The notes below the pieces were generated by a model. That model had not been told where the DNA came from. It ran no database searches and saw only the letters and a list, made by a program, of their open reading frames with translations. A stretch of 51,899 nt of DNA from the NCBI RefSeq assembly GCF_004138325.1, contig NZ_SBLB01000017.1, forward strand, positions 1 to 51,899, written 5' to 3'. Shown piece by piece: positions 24,501 through 32,673 of the stretch. The stretch comes from Spirosoma sordidisoli. Lineage in GTDB: Bacteria; Bacteroidota; Bacteroidia; Cytophagales; Spirosomataceae. The translations under genes and the position numbers were made by a program. Each line of letters starts with the position of its first letter. Position 1 is the first letter of the stretch.

Positions 24501-26591
24501 TTACCGTTCAATGCGGAAGATGTGCATGGGCAGCACGTAAGGGTCCAGCTCCACGTAGTTCCATTCGCCCTTCCAGGTGTAGTAGGCGCCCGTCAGCAGA
24601 TCGTGGACCTGATACGACTCGTCGCCACCGATGCCCAGCTGCCAGATCGGCACCTGAACCATGCCGGCCCGGCGCTGGTACGCATCCGTATTGACCACGA
24701 TCAGCAGGCGGTTGCTGGCGGCCGTTTTCAGATACGCCATAATCGCATCGTCGCTAACGGTGCAGAAGGTCAGGTTGTTGGTCTGCTGCAGGGCGGCATT
24801 CTCGCGCCGGATGCGGTTGGTTAGCCCGATGAGGTAGGTCAGCTTGTTGGTTTTGTTCCAGTCCCAGTACCGGATTTCGTACTTCTCGGAATTCAGGAAT
24901 TCTTCCTTGTTGGGGAACGGCACATGTTCCATCAGCTCGAACGACGGGCCGTAAATACCGTAGTTGCTCGACAGCGTAGCCGCCATGAAGTACCGGATCA
25001 GGAACTGCGGCTCGTGGCCTCCCTGCAGGCTGTACGGGTTGATGTCGTGCGTGGTTGGCCAGAAGTTAGGCCGGAAATAATGCCGCATCTCACCCTGGGT
25101 CAGCTCCGTCAGGTACTCCTGCATCTCGGCTTTTGTATTCCGCCAGGTGTAGTAGGTATACGAATGGGCAAACCCGCGCTTGGCCAGCTCCTGCATCACT
25201 TTGGGCTTGGTGAAAGCCTCGGACAAAAACAGCATATCCGGGTACTCTTTCTTCACTTCGGCAATGAGCCACTCCCAGAACGCAAACGGCTTGGTATGTG
25301 GATTATCGACGCGGACGATGCGCACGCCCCAAGACCCCCACACGAGCAGTATGCGTTTCAGTTCCAGCCACAGGTTCTGCCAGTCTTCGGTTTCGAAATA
25401 AACGGGGTAGATATCCTGGTATTTCTTGGGCGGATTTTCGGCGTACTGGATACTGCCGTCGGGCCGTTTTTTGAACCACTCGGGGTGCTCCTTAGCCCAG
25501 GGGTGATCGGGCGAACACTGAATGGCGAGGTCCATGGCTACCTCCATGTCGTAGTTGGCAGCAATGGCAATCAGGTGTTTAAAATCCTCGACCGTACCCA
25601 GTTCGGGGTGGATGGCGTCGTGCCCGCCCAGCTCCGATCCGATTCCGTACGGTACCCCCGGCTCGCCCGGCTGGCAAATTACCGAGTTGTTTTTGCCTTT
25701 GCGGTGCGCCATCCCGATCGGGTGAATGGGCGGCAGGTACAACACGTCGAAACCCATGCCGGCAATGCGCGGCAGCAAAGCCTCTACATCGCGGAAGGTG
25801 CCATGCTTGCCTTCTTCCCGCGCGGCCGAGCGGGGAAACAGGCAGTACCAGGTGCTGAATCCGGCCCTGGCCCGGTCTACCTCAACGCCCAGCTCGGGAC
25901 TGTAGCGCGTAGGGTGCTGGCGCTCGGGATATCGTTTGGCGAAGAAGGTAAACTGGTCGCTTTCGGCTACCGACACCGCTTCGTCGTAACGGCTCTCGTC
26001 GCGGAACAGGGCGGCCATCTCGCGCAGCGCTTTCAGGTCGGCTGATTCGTCGGCGGCTTTGCCCCCTTTCCGGGCGGGTTTCGTGTCGCCACCGGCCCGC
26101 CGAATGAGCCCGTCTACGTACTGCGCGCCCGCCAGCAGTTCGCTCGTGATGCGCTGGCCGTCGGCTACTTTCAGGTGTATTTCGTGCTGCCAGGAGGCCA
26201 GGTGGTCGACCCAGCCTTCGATGGTGTAGGTATAACGGCCCTGCTTCTCAACCACAAACGACGCTCCCCAGCGGTCGTTGCCCAGCAGCGCCATGGCCGT
26301 TTCGCGGTAGCTTTCGTCGTCGGTATGTTTATAAAGCAGCCGGACCGACAGGTAATCGTGTCCGTCGGCAAACACATCGGCCTCTACCGCGATCACATCG
26401 CCCGGCACGGCTTTGATGGGGAAGCGCCCCCCGTCGAGTTCAGGGCTGACGCGTTCGATCACCACTCGCGATTGTCCGTCGATGAGCGGCAATGCGACAG
26501 TTACGGGTAGTGTCGCATCGGCAGATACAGTTGGAGCCACGGCCGACGCTTTACTGCGCGAACGGGCAGGGGCTGTTTTGGGACTATTCAT
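24501..26591 (-). CDS. glgE: Alpha-1,4-glucan:maltose-1-phosphate maltosyltransferase
   Basis: A 696-residue GH13 enzyme of the GlgE subfamily, which extends alpha-1,4-glucan with maltose from maltose 1-phosphate. After an N-terminal beta domain (about 30-140) and a helical segment, the barrel begins STWYCLFPRS and carries YLPPIHPIG, the nucleophile Asp429 in VRIVRVDNPHTKPF, and the general acid Glu458 in FLSEAFTKP. The KKYQDIYPVYFE and NFWPTTHDINPYSLQ segments are characteristic of GlgE. The first ~25 residues are a low-complexity Pro/Ser/Ala tail, so the exact start may differ. TreS and maltokinase, which usually make its substrate, are not in the window. It is a single-gene unit with its own terminator. 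Confidence 0.93.
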   Translation of the reverse strand: MNSPKTAPARSRSKASAVAPTVSADATLPVTVALPLIDGQSRVVIERVSPELDGGRFPIKAVPGDVIAVEADVFADGHDYLSVRLLYKHTDDESYRETAMALLGNDRWGASFVVEKQGRYTYTIEGWVDHLASWQHEIHLKVADGQRITSELLAGAQYVDGLIRRAGGDTKPARKGGKAADESADLKALREMAALFRDESRYDEAVSVAESDQFTFFAKRYPERQHPTRYSPELGVEVDRARAGFSTWYCLFPRSAAREEGKHGTFRDVEALLPRIAGMGFDVLYLPPIHPIGMAHRKGKNNSVICQPGEPGVPYGIGSELGGHDAIHPELGTVEDFKHLIAIAANYDMEVAMDLAIQCSPDHPWAKEHPEWFKKRPDGSIQYAENPPKKYQDIYPVYFETEDWQNLWLELKRILLVWGSWGVRIVRVDNPHTKPFAFWEWLIAEVKKEYPDMLFLSEAFTKPKVMQELAKRGFAHSYTYYTWRNTKAEMQEYLTELTQGEMRHYFRPNFWPTTHDINPYSLQGGHEPQFLIRYFMAATLSSNYGIYGPSFELMEHVPFPNKEEFLNSEKYEIRYWDWNKTNKLTYLIGLTNRIRRENAALQQTNNLTFCTVSDDAIMAYLKTAASNRLLIVVNTDAYQRRAGMVQVPIWQLGIGGDESYQVHDLLTGAYYTWKGEWNYVELDPYVLPMHIFRIER

Positions 26592-26781
26592 TCGTGATAC
26601 ACGTAAGTTAGTTGACGTACAAAGTGGTTTTTCAGGCCAGAACCGTGCTGCAAAGAAACAGTGCAGCCGCCGTTTTATGCTAAAAACCCGGCGTCCGAAT
26701 TTACGGACGGGAACAAAACGGCCTTACTTCGTAACGCACAACACCCGGCAATTGTCACGAACGATCGCCAACTATTCAAAC

Positions 26782-28290
26782 TTATCGGGCTCCATCGGCA
26801 CTGGCCCAGCCAACGGCCAACTGCCCTACAGCCACCCCCGAGCGAGCCCCCGCATCAACATCGAACCGGTACTGAACGCCCCCGTAGAGTTGCGAGAGGG
26901 TAGCTTCGGCCGCCTGGGCTTTCAGCACCTCGGCTTCGTTCGGAAAAAGATACACCAGCACCGTAGTAGCCGCATTGGCCAGCAGGGCATGGGTAGACGG
27001 ATAGCCCGGCATGTTCGGAATCCGTACGGCCGTTTTAATGGTTGGGTCAACCTGCGACGGGCGGGGTACAAAATAGGTGAAGCTGGTTCGCCAGCCTACG
27101 GTAGCGCCATCCTGCATGGCCCGGTTCATGAGCGCATACGTCCGCGCCGAGCGCAGTTCGTTCTGCCCATACTGCCGTACGAGGTCTTCGGCAATGCGGT
27201 TCCAGTGGCCGGGGGTGGTGTAGGTACCGCTGCCATCGGACCAGAACTCGGCTATTCGCCACTGGTCGCGGGTGCGGGTGTTGGCCAGGTCGCGCACGTC
27301 GGCCAGCGCCTGCTGAAAAGCGGGGGTCGTGGTGGCGGGAGGAGCAGCGGGCAGCGCCCGGACTATGGCCGTCGAGTCGAACCAGGTTCGGGTTGTACCG
27401 GCCAGCGGGAGCATGGGCGACCGGGCCGGTATGTCCAGACTTTTCCAGGTCAGGTCGTAAGGCGCGCGGCTCCGCAGGCTTTCCCAGGTATTGTTGGGGT
27501 CACGAGCCCGATCGAACCGGTCGGTGCGGGCGTAGGTGATGGCTTTGGCGGCTACCGCAGCGGCCAGTTCTTCACCGGCTTTAAGATCGCTCGGTACGCA
27601 GGCGCCCGCCCAGACCCGGCTCTGTTTGTGTTCTGCCGCTTTGGCTTTCAGCCAGGCCGTTTCGGCCGGAAAGAAATACGCCAGCACCTGACACGAGGCT
27701 TCGGCTACGGCCGCATCTTCTGACGGATACGACGGCACGTCGAGAATCGGCACCCGCGCCAGGATTCCCTGCCGCTCCAGCGACGGGCGGTTGTAGCGAA
27801 ACTTGGCCCGCCACGATACGACCAGCGCATCGTACTGGGCTACGCTGAGCAGGGCATAGAGCCGGGCGGCATAAGGCGCACTGGCCACCGGTTTCGTGGC
27901 ATCGTAGGGCGCATACTGGCCCGTAGTTTCGTCATAAGCCGCATCGACATTGTACTTGGAAACCAGCAGTCGGGCAATCTGATTCCAGCGCTGCACACTC
28001 CCGGCAGCCCAGTAGTTGACAGCCGTATTCTGCTCGGGTGTGGCGCTGAGCAGTCCATTCTTAACCGCCGTCAGCTCACTCTGGTAGGCGTCGGAAGTGA
28101 TGGCGGCTGGTTGCGGGACGGCAATCTCAGCCGCTGACGTCAGGAGTACCGTTCGCCAGGTACCGCCCGTCGAGTCGGTCGAGGTGGGGGTTACGAATGG
28201 CAGAATACCCTCATCGATGGTTGGCTCCTTACAGGCCGACAGTCCCGTGAGCAGCGAGAGGGTAACGAATAGACAGGCGTATGTTTTCAT
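26782..28290 (-). CDS. PAP2/vanadium haloperoxidase-like lipoprotein, internally duplicated
   Basis: A 502-residue secreted protein with a signal and lipobox (TGLSAC). It contains two related halves. The C-terminal half has the PAP2/haloperoxidase motifs GYPSTHALLANAA (His434) and LYGGVQYRFDVDAG. The N-terminal half repeats the layout in weaker form: AVNYWAAGSVQRWNQIA, WRAKFRYNRPS and SYPSEDAAVAEAS with FFPAE, against WNRIAEDLV, WRTSFTYFVPRPS and GYPSTH with LFPNE. The third motif normally reads GxHYRFD, but here the His that forms the covalent intermediate or binds vanadate is Gln473. The protein may therefore be catalytically altered or inactive. It lies 63 bp downstream of the outer-membrane protein gene, probably one operon. 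Confidence 0.8.
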   Translation of the reverse strand: MKTYACLFVTLSLLTGLSACKEPTIDEGILPFVTPTSTDSTGGTWRTVLLTSAAEIAVPQPAAITSDAYQSELTAVKNGLLSATPEQNTAVNYWAAGSVQRWNQIARLLVSKYNVDAAYDETTGQYAPYDATKPVASAPYAARLYALLSVAQYDALVVSWRAKFRYNRPSLERQGILARVPILDVPSYPSEDAAVAEASCQVLAYFFPAETAWLKAKAAEHKQSRVWAGACVPSDLKAGEELAAAVAAKAITYARTDRFDRARDPNNTWESLRSRAPYDLTWKSLDIPARSPMLPLAGTTRTWFDSTAIVRALPAAPPATTTPAFQQALADVRDLANTRTRDQWRIAEFWSDGSGTYTTPGHWNRIAEDLVRQYGQNELRSARTYALMNRAMQDGATVGWRTSFTYFVPRPSQVDPTIKTAVRIPNMPGYPSTHALLANAATTVLVYLFPNEAEVLKAQAAEATLSQLYGGVQYRFDVDAGARSGVAVGQLAVGWASADGAR

Positions 28291-28353
28291 CGGTCGCGTT
28301 CGCCCGGTGGGCCGGGTGAGGTTATAGAAAAGCCGAAAGGCCGATTGGTCTGG

Positions 28354-29256
28354 TTATAATCCGATAATAAAACCTCCGCTGAGTCGCGTCGATTTTCCGA
28401 CGTTGCGGCCGTCGAGGGTGGTGCTGTAGGCGCCCGTCAGCCCAAACTTCCGAATCAGCGGCATGTAGAGGCTAGCCCCGGCCCGCGTAAACCCAACGGC
28501 GTTGGTTGGATAGGGAATACCGGGCGCAATGTCGGTTCCTTTGCTGTAGGGCGACTGCTGCTGCCACCACCCGTCAACGTAGAAATACTTCGTGGAGAAG
28601 CCCGACCGAACCACGATGTCTGTCACGTCGGGCACGTTGACTTTCGAACCGCTGTTGGGGTTGAGGTTGTCAGGCTGGTAGTAATTGGCCACCCGATCGA
28701 GGGAAACCGCTCCCCGCCGGATGTAGCCGTACTGGCCGGTCAGGAAGAACGCACCGGCTTTGAAATGCAGCATGGTGCGGCCGTCGAGGTTCCGGGACCC
28801 GTGGCCGATGGTGACGGGGGCGTCGATGACGTAGTTCTGCAAGGGAAGCGAATACCCCAGCGCGAAGAGCCACGACAGCCGGGTTTTTCCGAACTTATAA
28901 TCGTAGGCTTCCCAGCGGAGCGCAGCCGTAAGATCCTGAAATCCCTCCTGTTTGGGCCAGTAGCCCGCGCTGGCTTCGGTGCGGACGTAGGGGGCATTGA
29001 CGATCAGGTCGAGGTCATAGCCCAGCCCATAGGTGGCGTAGAGGTTCAGCGACTGGGTGCTGACGGTACCGAGGTTCGGATCGCGGATTTCGCGCGTGCC
29101 TACGTAATACCGATCGAAGGATTCCTGCGAATAAGTCAGGGCCAGACTGGCTTTGCGCTGCCCGCGCATGAACCCATCTACCAGCCCCTGGGCACGGACA
29201 AACGGATCGACAAAAAGAGTGAGCAGAAAAATTGCAATGGGTACGATTCGACGCAT
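28354..29256 (-). CDS. Outer-membrane beta-barrel protein
   Basis: A 300-residue protein with a cleavable signal peptide (MRRIVPIAIFLLTLFVDPFVRA). The rest is a run of alternating amphipathic strands with many Tyr and Gly and an aromatic-rich ending in GGFIIGL, the pattern of an outer-membrane barrel of roughly 12 strands. It resembles proteins annotated as transporters or MetA-pathway-of-phenol-degradation barrels, but no substrate can be named. It is the promoter-proximal gene of a likely two-gene unit with the PAP2-like lipoprotein, so the barrel and the lipoprotein may work together in the outer membrane. Confidence 0.75.
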   Translation of the reverse strand: MRRIVPIAIFLLTLFVDPFVRAQGLVDGFMRGQRKASLALTYSQESFDRYYVGTREIRDPNLGTVSTQSLNLYATYGLGYDLDLIVNAPYVRTEASAGYWPKQEGFQDLTAALRWEAYDYKFGKTRLSWLFALGYSLPLQNYVIDAPVTIGHGSRNLDGRTMLHFKAGAFFLTGQYGYIRRGAVSLDRVANYYQPDNLNPNSGSKVNVPDVTDIVVRSGFSTKYFYVDGWWQQQSPYSKGTDIAPGIPYPTNAVGFTRAGASLYMPLIRKFGLTGAYSTTLDGRNVGKSTRLSGGFIIGL

Positions 29257-29420
29257 GGCTACGGTTTAGTATCGTAAAGATAAACGGCCAGTCCCCCCGC
29301 CCATTGTAAAAATCGATATTCCGCGTCAACGGCCAGCCCATTTTTCGACTATCCGGCCTACCGAATTAACGTTTTGCGCTTCCGGTTATCTGTAGAGACG
29401 CGACCGCCCGGCGACCCGGC

Positions 29421-29563
29421 CATCGCGTCTCCTGTGCGTCAGCAACAAACCATCCGAATAGGTGGTCCAACCCATCGCGTCTCCTGTGCGTCAGCAATAA
29501 ACCGTCAGGATAGGTGATCCAACCCATCGCGTCTCATGTGCGTCAGCAGCGAACCGTCAGGTT
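29421..29563. repeat. 52-bp tandem repeat, about 2.7 copies
   Basis: Units start at 29421, 29473 and 29525 with a period of 52 bp, each beginning CATCGCGTCTC(C/A)TGTGCGTCAGC. The GCGTCAGC motif and the GAGACGCGA arm sequence nearby (29396-29404) link this array to the hairpins at 1-82 and 21064-21147. The third unit runs into the 3' end of the WYL gene, covering its stop codon at 29557-29559. The remaining part of the 29257-29556 gap shows no gene. Confidence 0.88.
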
Positions 29564-30639
29564 GGGGAGCTATAACGGGCCAGCATCGCCACCAGCGATG
29601 CCTTCATCTCCTCGACCAGGCTGGCGGGTTGCAGTACGGTCAGGTGTTCGCCGTACGAGCGCAGGTGCATCAGCAGATCGCGGTTGGGGGCCAGCCGGAG
29701 CCGCACGACGCAGGCCTCGTCGGTATCGCTGATCACCTCCTGAGTCTGGTGGATAGGCTTGGCTTTTACGTACCGACCAAACAGCGGACTAAACGACAGC
29801 ACGATATTCTCGACCGGGCCGTGACTGTCGGTGATGCCGTAGATGTGTTCGAACAGGTCGCTGACACTGGCCAGCACGGCGGGCGGCACATCGCAGGGAT
29901 CGTCGAGAAGTTCGAGATCGCTCATGCGGTCGAGGGCAAACGTCCGCTCGCTGCCGCTGGCCGCGTCGTAGCCGATAACATACCAGCTGTCAGCCACTTC
30001 GCGTAGCAGAATAGGATGCAGAATACGAAGTTTGGGCCGCTCGGGTTCGGTCATACGCGCGCCCCGCCGTAGCCGCGCTGGAGTGCCGCGCTGGGCCGAT
30101 ACGGCCTCTTCGTGTTTGAGATACCGGAACGCCACCTGCCGGTTCTGGTTCACGGCCCGAATCAGCATGGGTACGTACTGGCGGTTGCCGCCAAGAATCT
30201 TTTCTTCGACGTATACGATCCGGCGCGACGGTGCCGGGGCACTGCCGTCGCTCTTCACCTCGCGGATAATATCCAGACTTTGCCGGACTTTCTGGAGGGC
30301 GTTGGTCAGTTCATCGGCCACGGTAGCGCCCTGGGTAGCGGCCAGCACCTCGCGGGCGTAGTCGAGCGCTTCCATATCGTCGGGGCTCAGCATCAGGTTC
30401 AGGAGCCGGAACTGCGGGTTGCTGTAGTAATAGCCGTTGGCCCGCTTGTCGTATTCGATGGGTGCGTCGTGGTCTTCGCGCATCCGTTGGATGTCTTTTT
30501 CCAGCGACGAGATGGACCGGATGCCGCACTTATCCTGACAGAGTTCGAAAAGTTGCTGTTTGGAATACCGGCGGGGGTACCGGCTGATTACCTCGTCGAT
30601 GAGTCGGTAGCGTTGAAAGGCAGAACGGGTTATGGGCAT
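29557..30639 (-). CDS. WYL-domain transcriptional regulator
   Basis: A 360-residue regulator. The N-terminal winged helix (about 1-70: YSKQQLFELCQ and SISSLEKDIQRMR) is followed by a linker helix region and a WYL domain (about 195-265) with ILHPILLREVADSWYVIGYD and RTFALDRMSDLELLD, then a WCX-like C-terminal domain with YVKAKPIHQTQEV and HLRSYGEHLTVL. WYL regulators sense ligands, including nucleic acids, and several control defence loci. AACGTAA and TTACGTT half-sites occur upstream of its start and in the operators of the A1 and A2 genes nearby, which suggests self-regulation and control of that island. Its last codons lie in the tandem repeat. Confidence 0.88.
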   Translation of the reverse strand: MPITRSAFQRYRLIDEVISRYPRRYSKQQLFELCQDKCGIRSISSLEKDIQRMREDHDAPIEYDKRANGYYYSNPQFRLLNLMLSPDDMEALDYAREVLAATQGATVADELTNALQKVRQSLDIIREVKSDGSAPAPSRRIVYVEEKILGGNRQYVPMLIRAVNQNRQVAFRYLKHEEAVSAQRGTPARLRRGARMTEPERPKLRILHPILLREVADSWYVIGYDAASGSERTFALDRMSDLELLDDPCDVPPAVLASVSDLFEHIYGITDSHGPVENIVLSFSPLFGRYVKAKPIHQTQEVISDTDEACVVRLRLAPNRDLLMHLRSYGEHLTVLQPASLVEEMKASLVAMLARYSSPT

Positions 30640-30665
30640 GTCGAAGTCGTTGGCAGCAGATATTA

Positions 30666-30705
30666 AACGTAAAACGAAATGTAAAAAACGGATTAGGATT
30701 ACGTT
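30666..30705. promoter_or_regulatory. AACGTAA / TTACGTT half-sites upstream of WYL gene
   Basis: AACGTAA at 30666-30672 and TTACGTT at 30699-30705 lie 27-66 nt before the WYL start codon. They are the same half-sites as in the operators at 31432 and 32612 but 26 nt apart instead of 5, so they would put two half-sites on the same DNA face about three turns apart. A seven-base match can arise by chance, so this is weak on its own. Confidence 0.4.
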
Positions 30706-30754
30706 AGTATTGGCAGGTTGGCAGGAACCAGACGTAAAACTCGAAAAACGTTAA

Positions 30755-30790
30755 AAAAGCCTTACAGATCGAATCGTCTGTAAGGCTTTT
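30755..30790 (-). terminator. Rho-independent terminator after PH-domain gene
   Basis: A 14-bp perfect stem (30755-30768 with 30777-30790, loop TCGAATCG) ends in A/T runs on both sides, so it can work in both directions. On the minus strand it follows the PH-domain gene by 30 nt and is continued by six T. Confidence 0.92.
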
Positions 30791-30820
30791 CGTGCTTTGA
30801 ATATCATTAGAGCTTGATTT

Positions 30821-31201
30821 TCAACCCATAACGTGTTTGGCTAAGACTTTTTGTAATTCGTAGATATTTACCGACTTGTTGAACTTCTTTTCTATACTGG
30901 GCTTCAGTTCACTGGATACCCAAATCTTAAGCTCAGCATCTAGATCAAAGTCGCCAGCCGTTTCAATGCTAAAACGTGAAATGCTCTTGTAGGCTACCGA
31001 TAAATAGTCTGTCTTACGTCCCGTAAGGCCCTGCTTATCAACAAGGATAAGCCGCTTGTTTGTAAACATGAATACATCACGAAATAGCTTAAACCCGATT
31101 TCGATACTTTCCCCTTCGGCTAACAGGCGGTTGTAATCACGGTTCAGTTCTTCAGGGGAAACAGCTCCAGCGTTTCCCAATAGTGCGGAAAAAAGGCCCA
31201 T
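30821..31201 (-). CDS. Bacterial PH-domain protein
   Basis: A 126-residue cytoplasmic protein of the bacterial pleckstrin-homology-like type. An N-terminal helix (SPEELNRDYNRLLAEGESIEIGFKLF) leads into strands RDVFMFTNKRLILVDKQG and KTDYLSVAYKSISRFSIETAG, then a last strand and C-terminal helix (VNIYELQKVLAKHV). These are the usual features of the family, whose members form ring oligomers; function is not established. The gene is visibly richer in A+T than its neighbours, which suggests horizontal transfer. A promoter lies just upstream and a strong terminator just downstream, so it is monocistronic. Confidence 0.85.
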   Translation of the reverse strand: MGLFSALLGNAGAVSPEELNRDYNRLLAEGESIEIGFKLFRDVFMFTNKRLILVDKQGLTGRKTDYLSVAYKSISRFSIETAGDFDLDAELKIWVSSELKPSIEKKFNKSVNIYELQKVLAKHVMG

Positions 31202-31236
31202 TGGCTTTGATTGGATTAGTTGAGTGGCAATTTAAT

Positions 31237-31264
31237 CAAAGCTATTTATATGTATACATGTAAA
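31237..31264 (-). promoter_or_regulatory. Promoter of PH-domain gene
   Basis: On the minus strand TAGCTTTG (31244-31237) matches the Bacteroidota -7 box TAnnTTTG exactly. TTTAC, about 20 nt further upstream (about 31264-31260), approximates the -33 TTTG. The box ends 35 nt before the start codon at 31201. Confidence 0.6.
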
Positions 31265-31431
31265 TGCACACCTATTTTTCATGTTTAGGGTTCAATGTGA
31301 ATCCCAGGTTGAAAAAATTTACATACAGCTGCCATTTACTTTACATGTTTAGAATTGGATGAATATTCAAGTAGATAGGGGCGCTGGTATGCCGACAAAG
31401 CAACCAAAACTTTTTTTCAGAAAAAACAGAG

Positions 31432-31468
31432 AACGTAAATAGTTTACGTTTACAGTACAGCAACTTTG
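31432..31468 (+). promoter_or_regulatory. Operator-promoter of gene A1
   Basis: AACGTAAATAGTTTACGTT (31432-31450) is an 8-bp inverted repeat with a 3-nt centre. Ten nucleotides later comes CAACTTTG (31461-31468), one base from TAnnTTTG, and 25 nt after that the A1 start codon. Palindrome, spacer, box and leader lengths are all identical upstream of A2. Confidence 0.75.
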
Positions 31469-31493
31469 AGTCGGACAATCACATACGACGATC

Positions 31494-31886
31494 ATGAACC
31501 ATACGCAACGTCCTCGCTCAAACGCCCCCGCTTACCACCGCCCGTCGCTCTCGACCCGGCAACTCGTTGACCTCGAACTAGGCCTCTACCTGCTCGGTCA
31601 GTTACGTCCGTCAGCCCCGCCAACGGCGCTCCCCGCCCTGCTCTCGGCCGACACCAGCACCCGCGCCAGCCTCACCCCGCAGCAGCATAAATACCTCAAC
31701 CGGGCCCGGCTGCTACTGGCTCATTTTGCCAACCCCAGCCACTGGCAGGCCCTGCTCGACGCCTACGCGACCGCCCCCACCCACCGGCTCGCCTACGACA
31801 TCAGCCGTGACCTGAGCCGCTTCACAGAAAAGACCGTTGGCTTCTCGCGCAACCGCATCGGCGTACTTCGGAAAATGCTGGCCTGA
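31494..31886 (+). CDS. Unrecognised small protein A1 of duplicated A/B module
   Basis: A 130-residue, basic, probably cytoplasmic helical protein of no family I recognise. It is a paralogue of the product at 32674-33126. Shared blocks are LELGLYLL (A2: IELGLFLM), APPTALPALL (APPESLPDLL), LTPQQHKYLNRARLLLA (WSPRQHRMLSQARMLLA), a Trp-containing WQALLDAYA (WYNALIKYA) and a C-terminal RNRIGVLRKML (RERVTLFRQAL). There is no signal peptide, membrane helix or catalytic motif. The ATG at 31494 lies 25 nt after the candidate -7 box. The gene is followed at a distance by small gene B1; the A-B order is repeated immediately downstream, so the pair behaves as a unit. Confidence 0.7.
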   Translation: MNHTQRPRSNAPAYHRPSLSTRQLVDLELGLYLLGQLRPSAPPTALPALLSADTSTRASLTPQQHKYLNRARLLLAHFANPSHWQALLDAYATAPTHRLAYDISRDLSRFTEKTVGFSRNRIGVLRKMLA

Positions 31887-31889
31887 CCC

Positions 31890-31910
31890 TGAGTCATCAT
31901 TCATGACTCA
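31890..31910 (+). other. Short hairpin after A1
   Basis: TGAGTCAT (31890-31897) pairs perfectly with ATGACTCA (31903-31910) around a 5-nt loop, 3 nt after the A1 stop. No T run follows, so it may protect or process the transcript. The rest of the 303-bp gap to B1 (31887-32189) shows no convincing gene or promoter. Confidence 0.55.
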
Positions 31911-32189
31911 ACGGCTCCAGCAGGCGTGGGCCCGGTTCTATCCGGCCGTCATGCGCTGATCACTGCGCCCGTCGGCCCACCTGGCTCCGTACCGGAAACA
32001 GCACCAACCGTCTCGCCCAGATGCTGGTGAAACTCATTATGGTGACGGCCGTAACCAATCCTGCTGGCGACGAAATACGGAAGCAAACTGCCCCGCTATT
32101 GCCATGGGTTATATACAGAAGTACGAACACACAGTTTATCACCCGGCCCCGTGTACGATCCGGTACAGGGTCCGCATCCAAACCCACGC

Positions 32190-32438
32190 ATGAACGCCAC
32201 ACTCCGGCAATTGACACCCGCGGCTGTACGGCTGGCCGCTACGACGCTCATTCTGGCCGAGGGCTATACGACGACCCTTTGCGTGAAGCAGTTTCTGCGC
32301 AACCGTGGGTACCGGGCCTATCAGGCTGAAGTTTCGCAGTGGCTGTTTGTGATAGCCGGCCAGCAGGGCTGGTCCGTTCACGACAATGGCCTGTTTCGGG
32401 TCTATTATTTTCCGAGGCTACCGCTGCTGCCGCAGTAG
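32190..32438 (+). CDS. Unrecognised small protein B1 of duplicated A/B module
   Basis: An 82-residue protein, exactly the length of its paralogue B2 at 33186-33434 and identical to it at about 51 of 82 positions counted by eye. Conserved blocks are RLAATTLILAEG, TTTL-V-QFLRN-GY, YQA--S-WL and LFRVY-FP. The order of helices followed by a C-terminal W-x-V...LFRVY strand pair suggests a compact winged-helix-like fold, possibly DNA-binding; that is inference only. The ATG at 32190 is chosen because it aligns with the B2 start; an in-frame ATG 39 nt upstream adds unrelated residues. A 17-bp hairpin follows. Confidence 0.7.
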   Translation: MNATLRQLTPAAVRLAATTLILAEGYTTTLCVKQFLRNRGYRAYQAEVSQWLFVIAGQQGWSVHDNGLFRVYYFPRLPLLPQ

Positions 32439-32478
32439 ATCGACCGGCGCTCGCAGGCTTCCACCAGCTCGCTTACCC

Positions 32479-32525
32479 GCCCCCACAGCCGCTCCTGTCG
32501 ACCCGTACGGAGCCGCTGTGGGGGC
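32479..32525 (+). terminator. Hairpin after B1
   Basis: Positions 32479-32495 pair with 32509-32525 at 16 of 17 positions. The arm contains GGAGCCGCTG, also found in the hairpin after B2, so the duplication seems to include this element. Only a short T-containing tail follows, so termination strength is uncertain. Confidence 0.6.
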
Positions 32526-32611
32526 TTCGGTTGTGGCCCCTGTGCGCCCAGGCCGCATGGCAGGTGTGGCCGGGGCGGGTTCATCGAAAATAAATTTCAC
32601 AAAAAATGTAC

Positions 32612-32648
32612 AACGTAAAAAGATTACGTTCTTCTAGTGTGAAATTTG
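32612..32648 (+). promoter_or_regulatory. Operator-promoter of gene A2
   Basis: AACGTAAAAAGATTACGTT (32612-32630) has the same outer half-sites AACGTAA-N5-TTACGTT as the A1 operator. GAAATTTG at 32641-32648 begins after the same 10-nt spacer, and the A2 start codon follows after the same 25 nt. Confidence 0.75.
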
Positions 32649-32673
32649 ATATGAACAACGAACAACGATACTA

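Noticed and set aside
24924..26045. 373-codon plus-strand open frame opposite glgE
   Set aside because: Antisense shadow; glgE has all catalytic motifs on the other strand.
26413..27723. 436-codon plus-strand open frame
   Set aside because: It runs opposite the end of the PAP2-like gene and the start of glgE and has no recognisable protein features.
32021..32329. 102-codon frame overlapping the A1-B1 gap and B1
   Set aside because: It overlaps the B1 frame, which has a clear paralogue; this frame has none.
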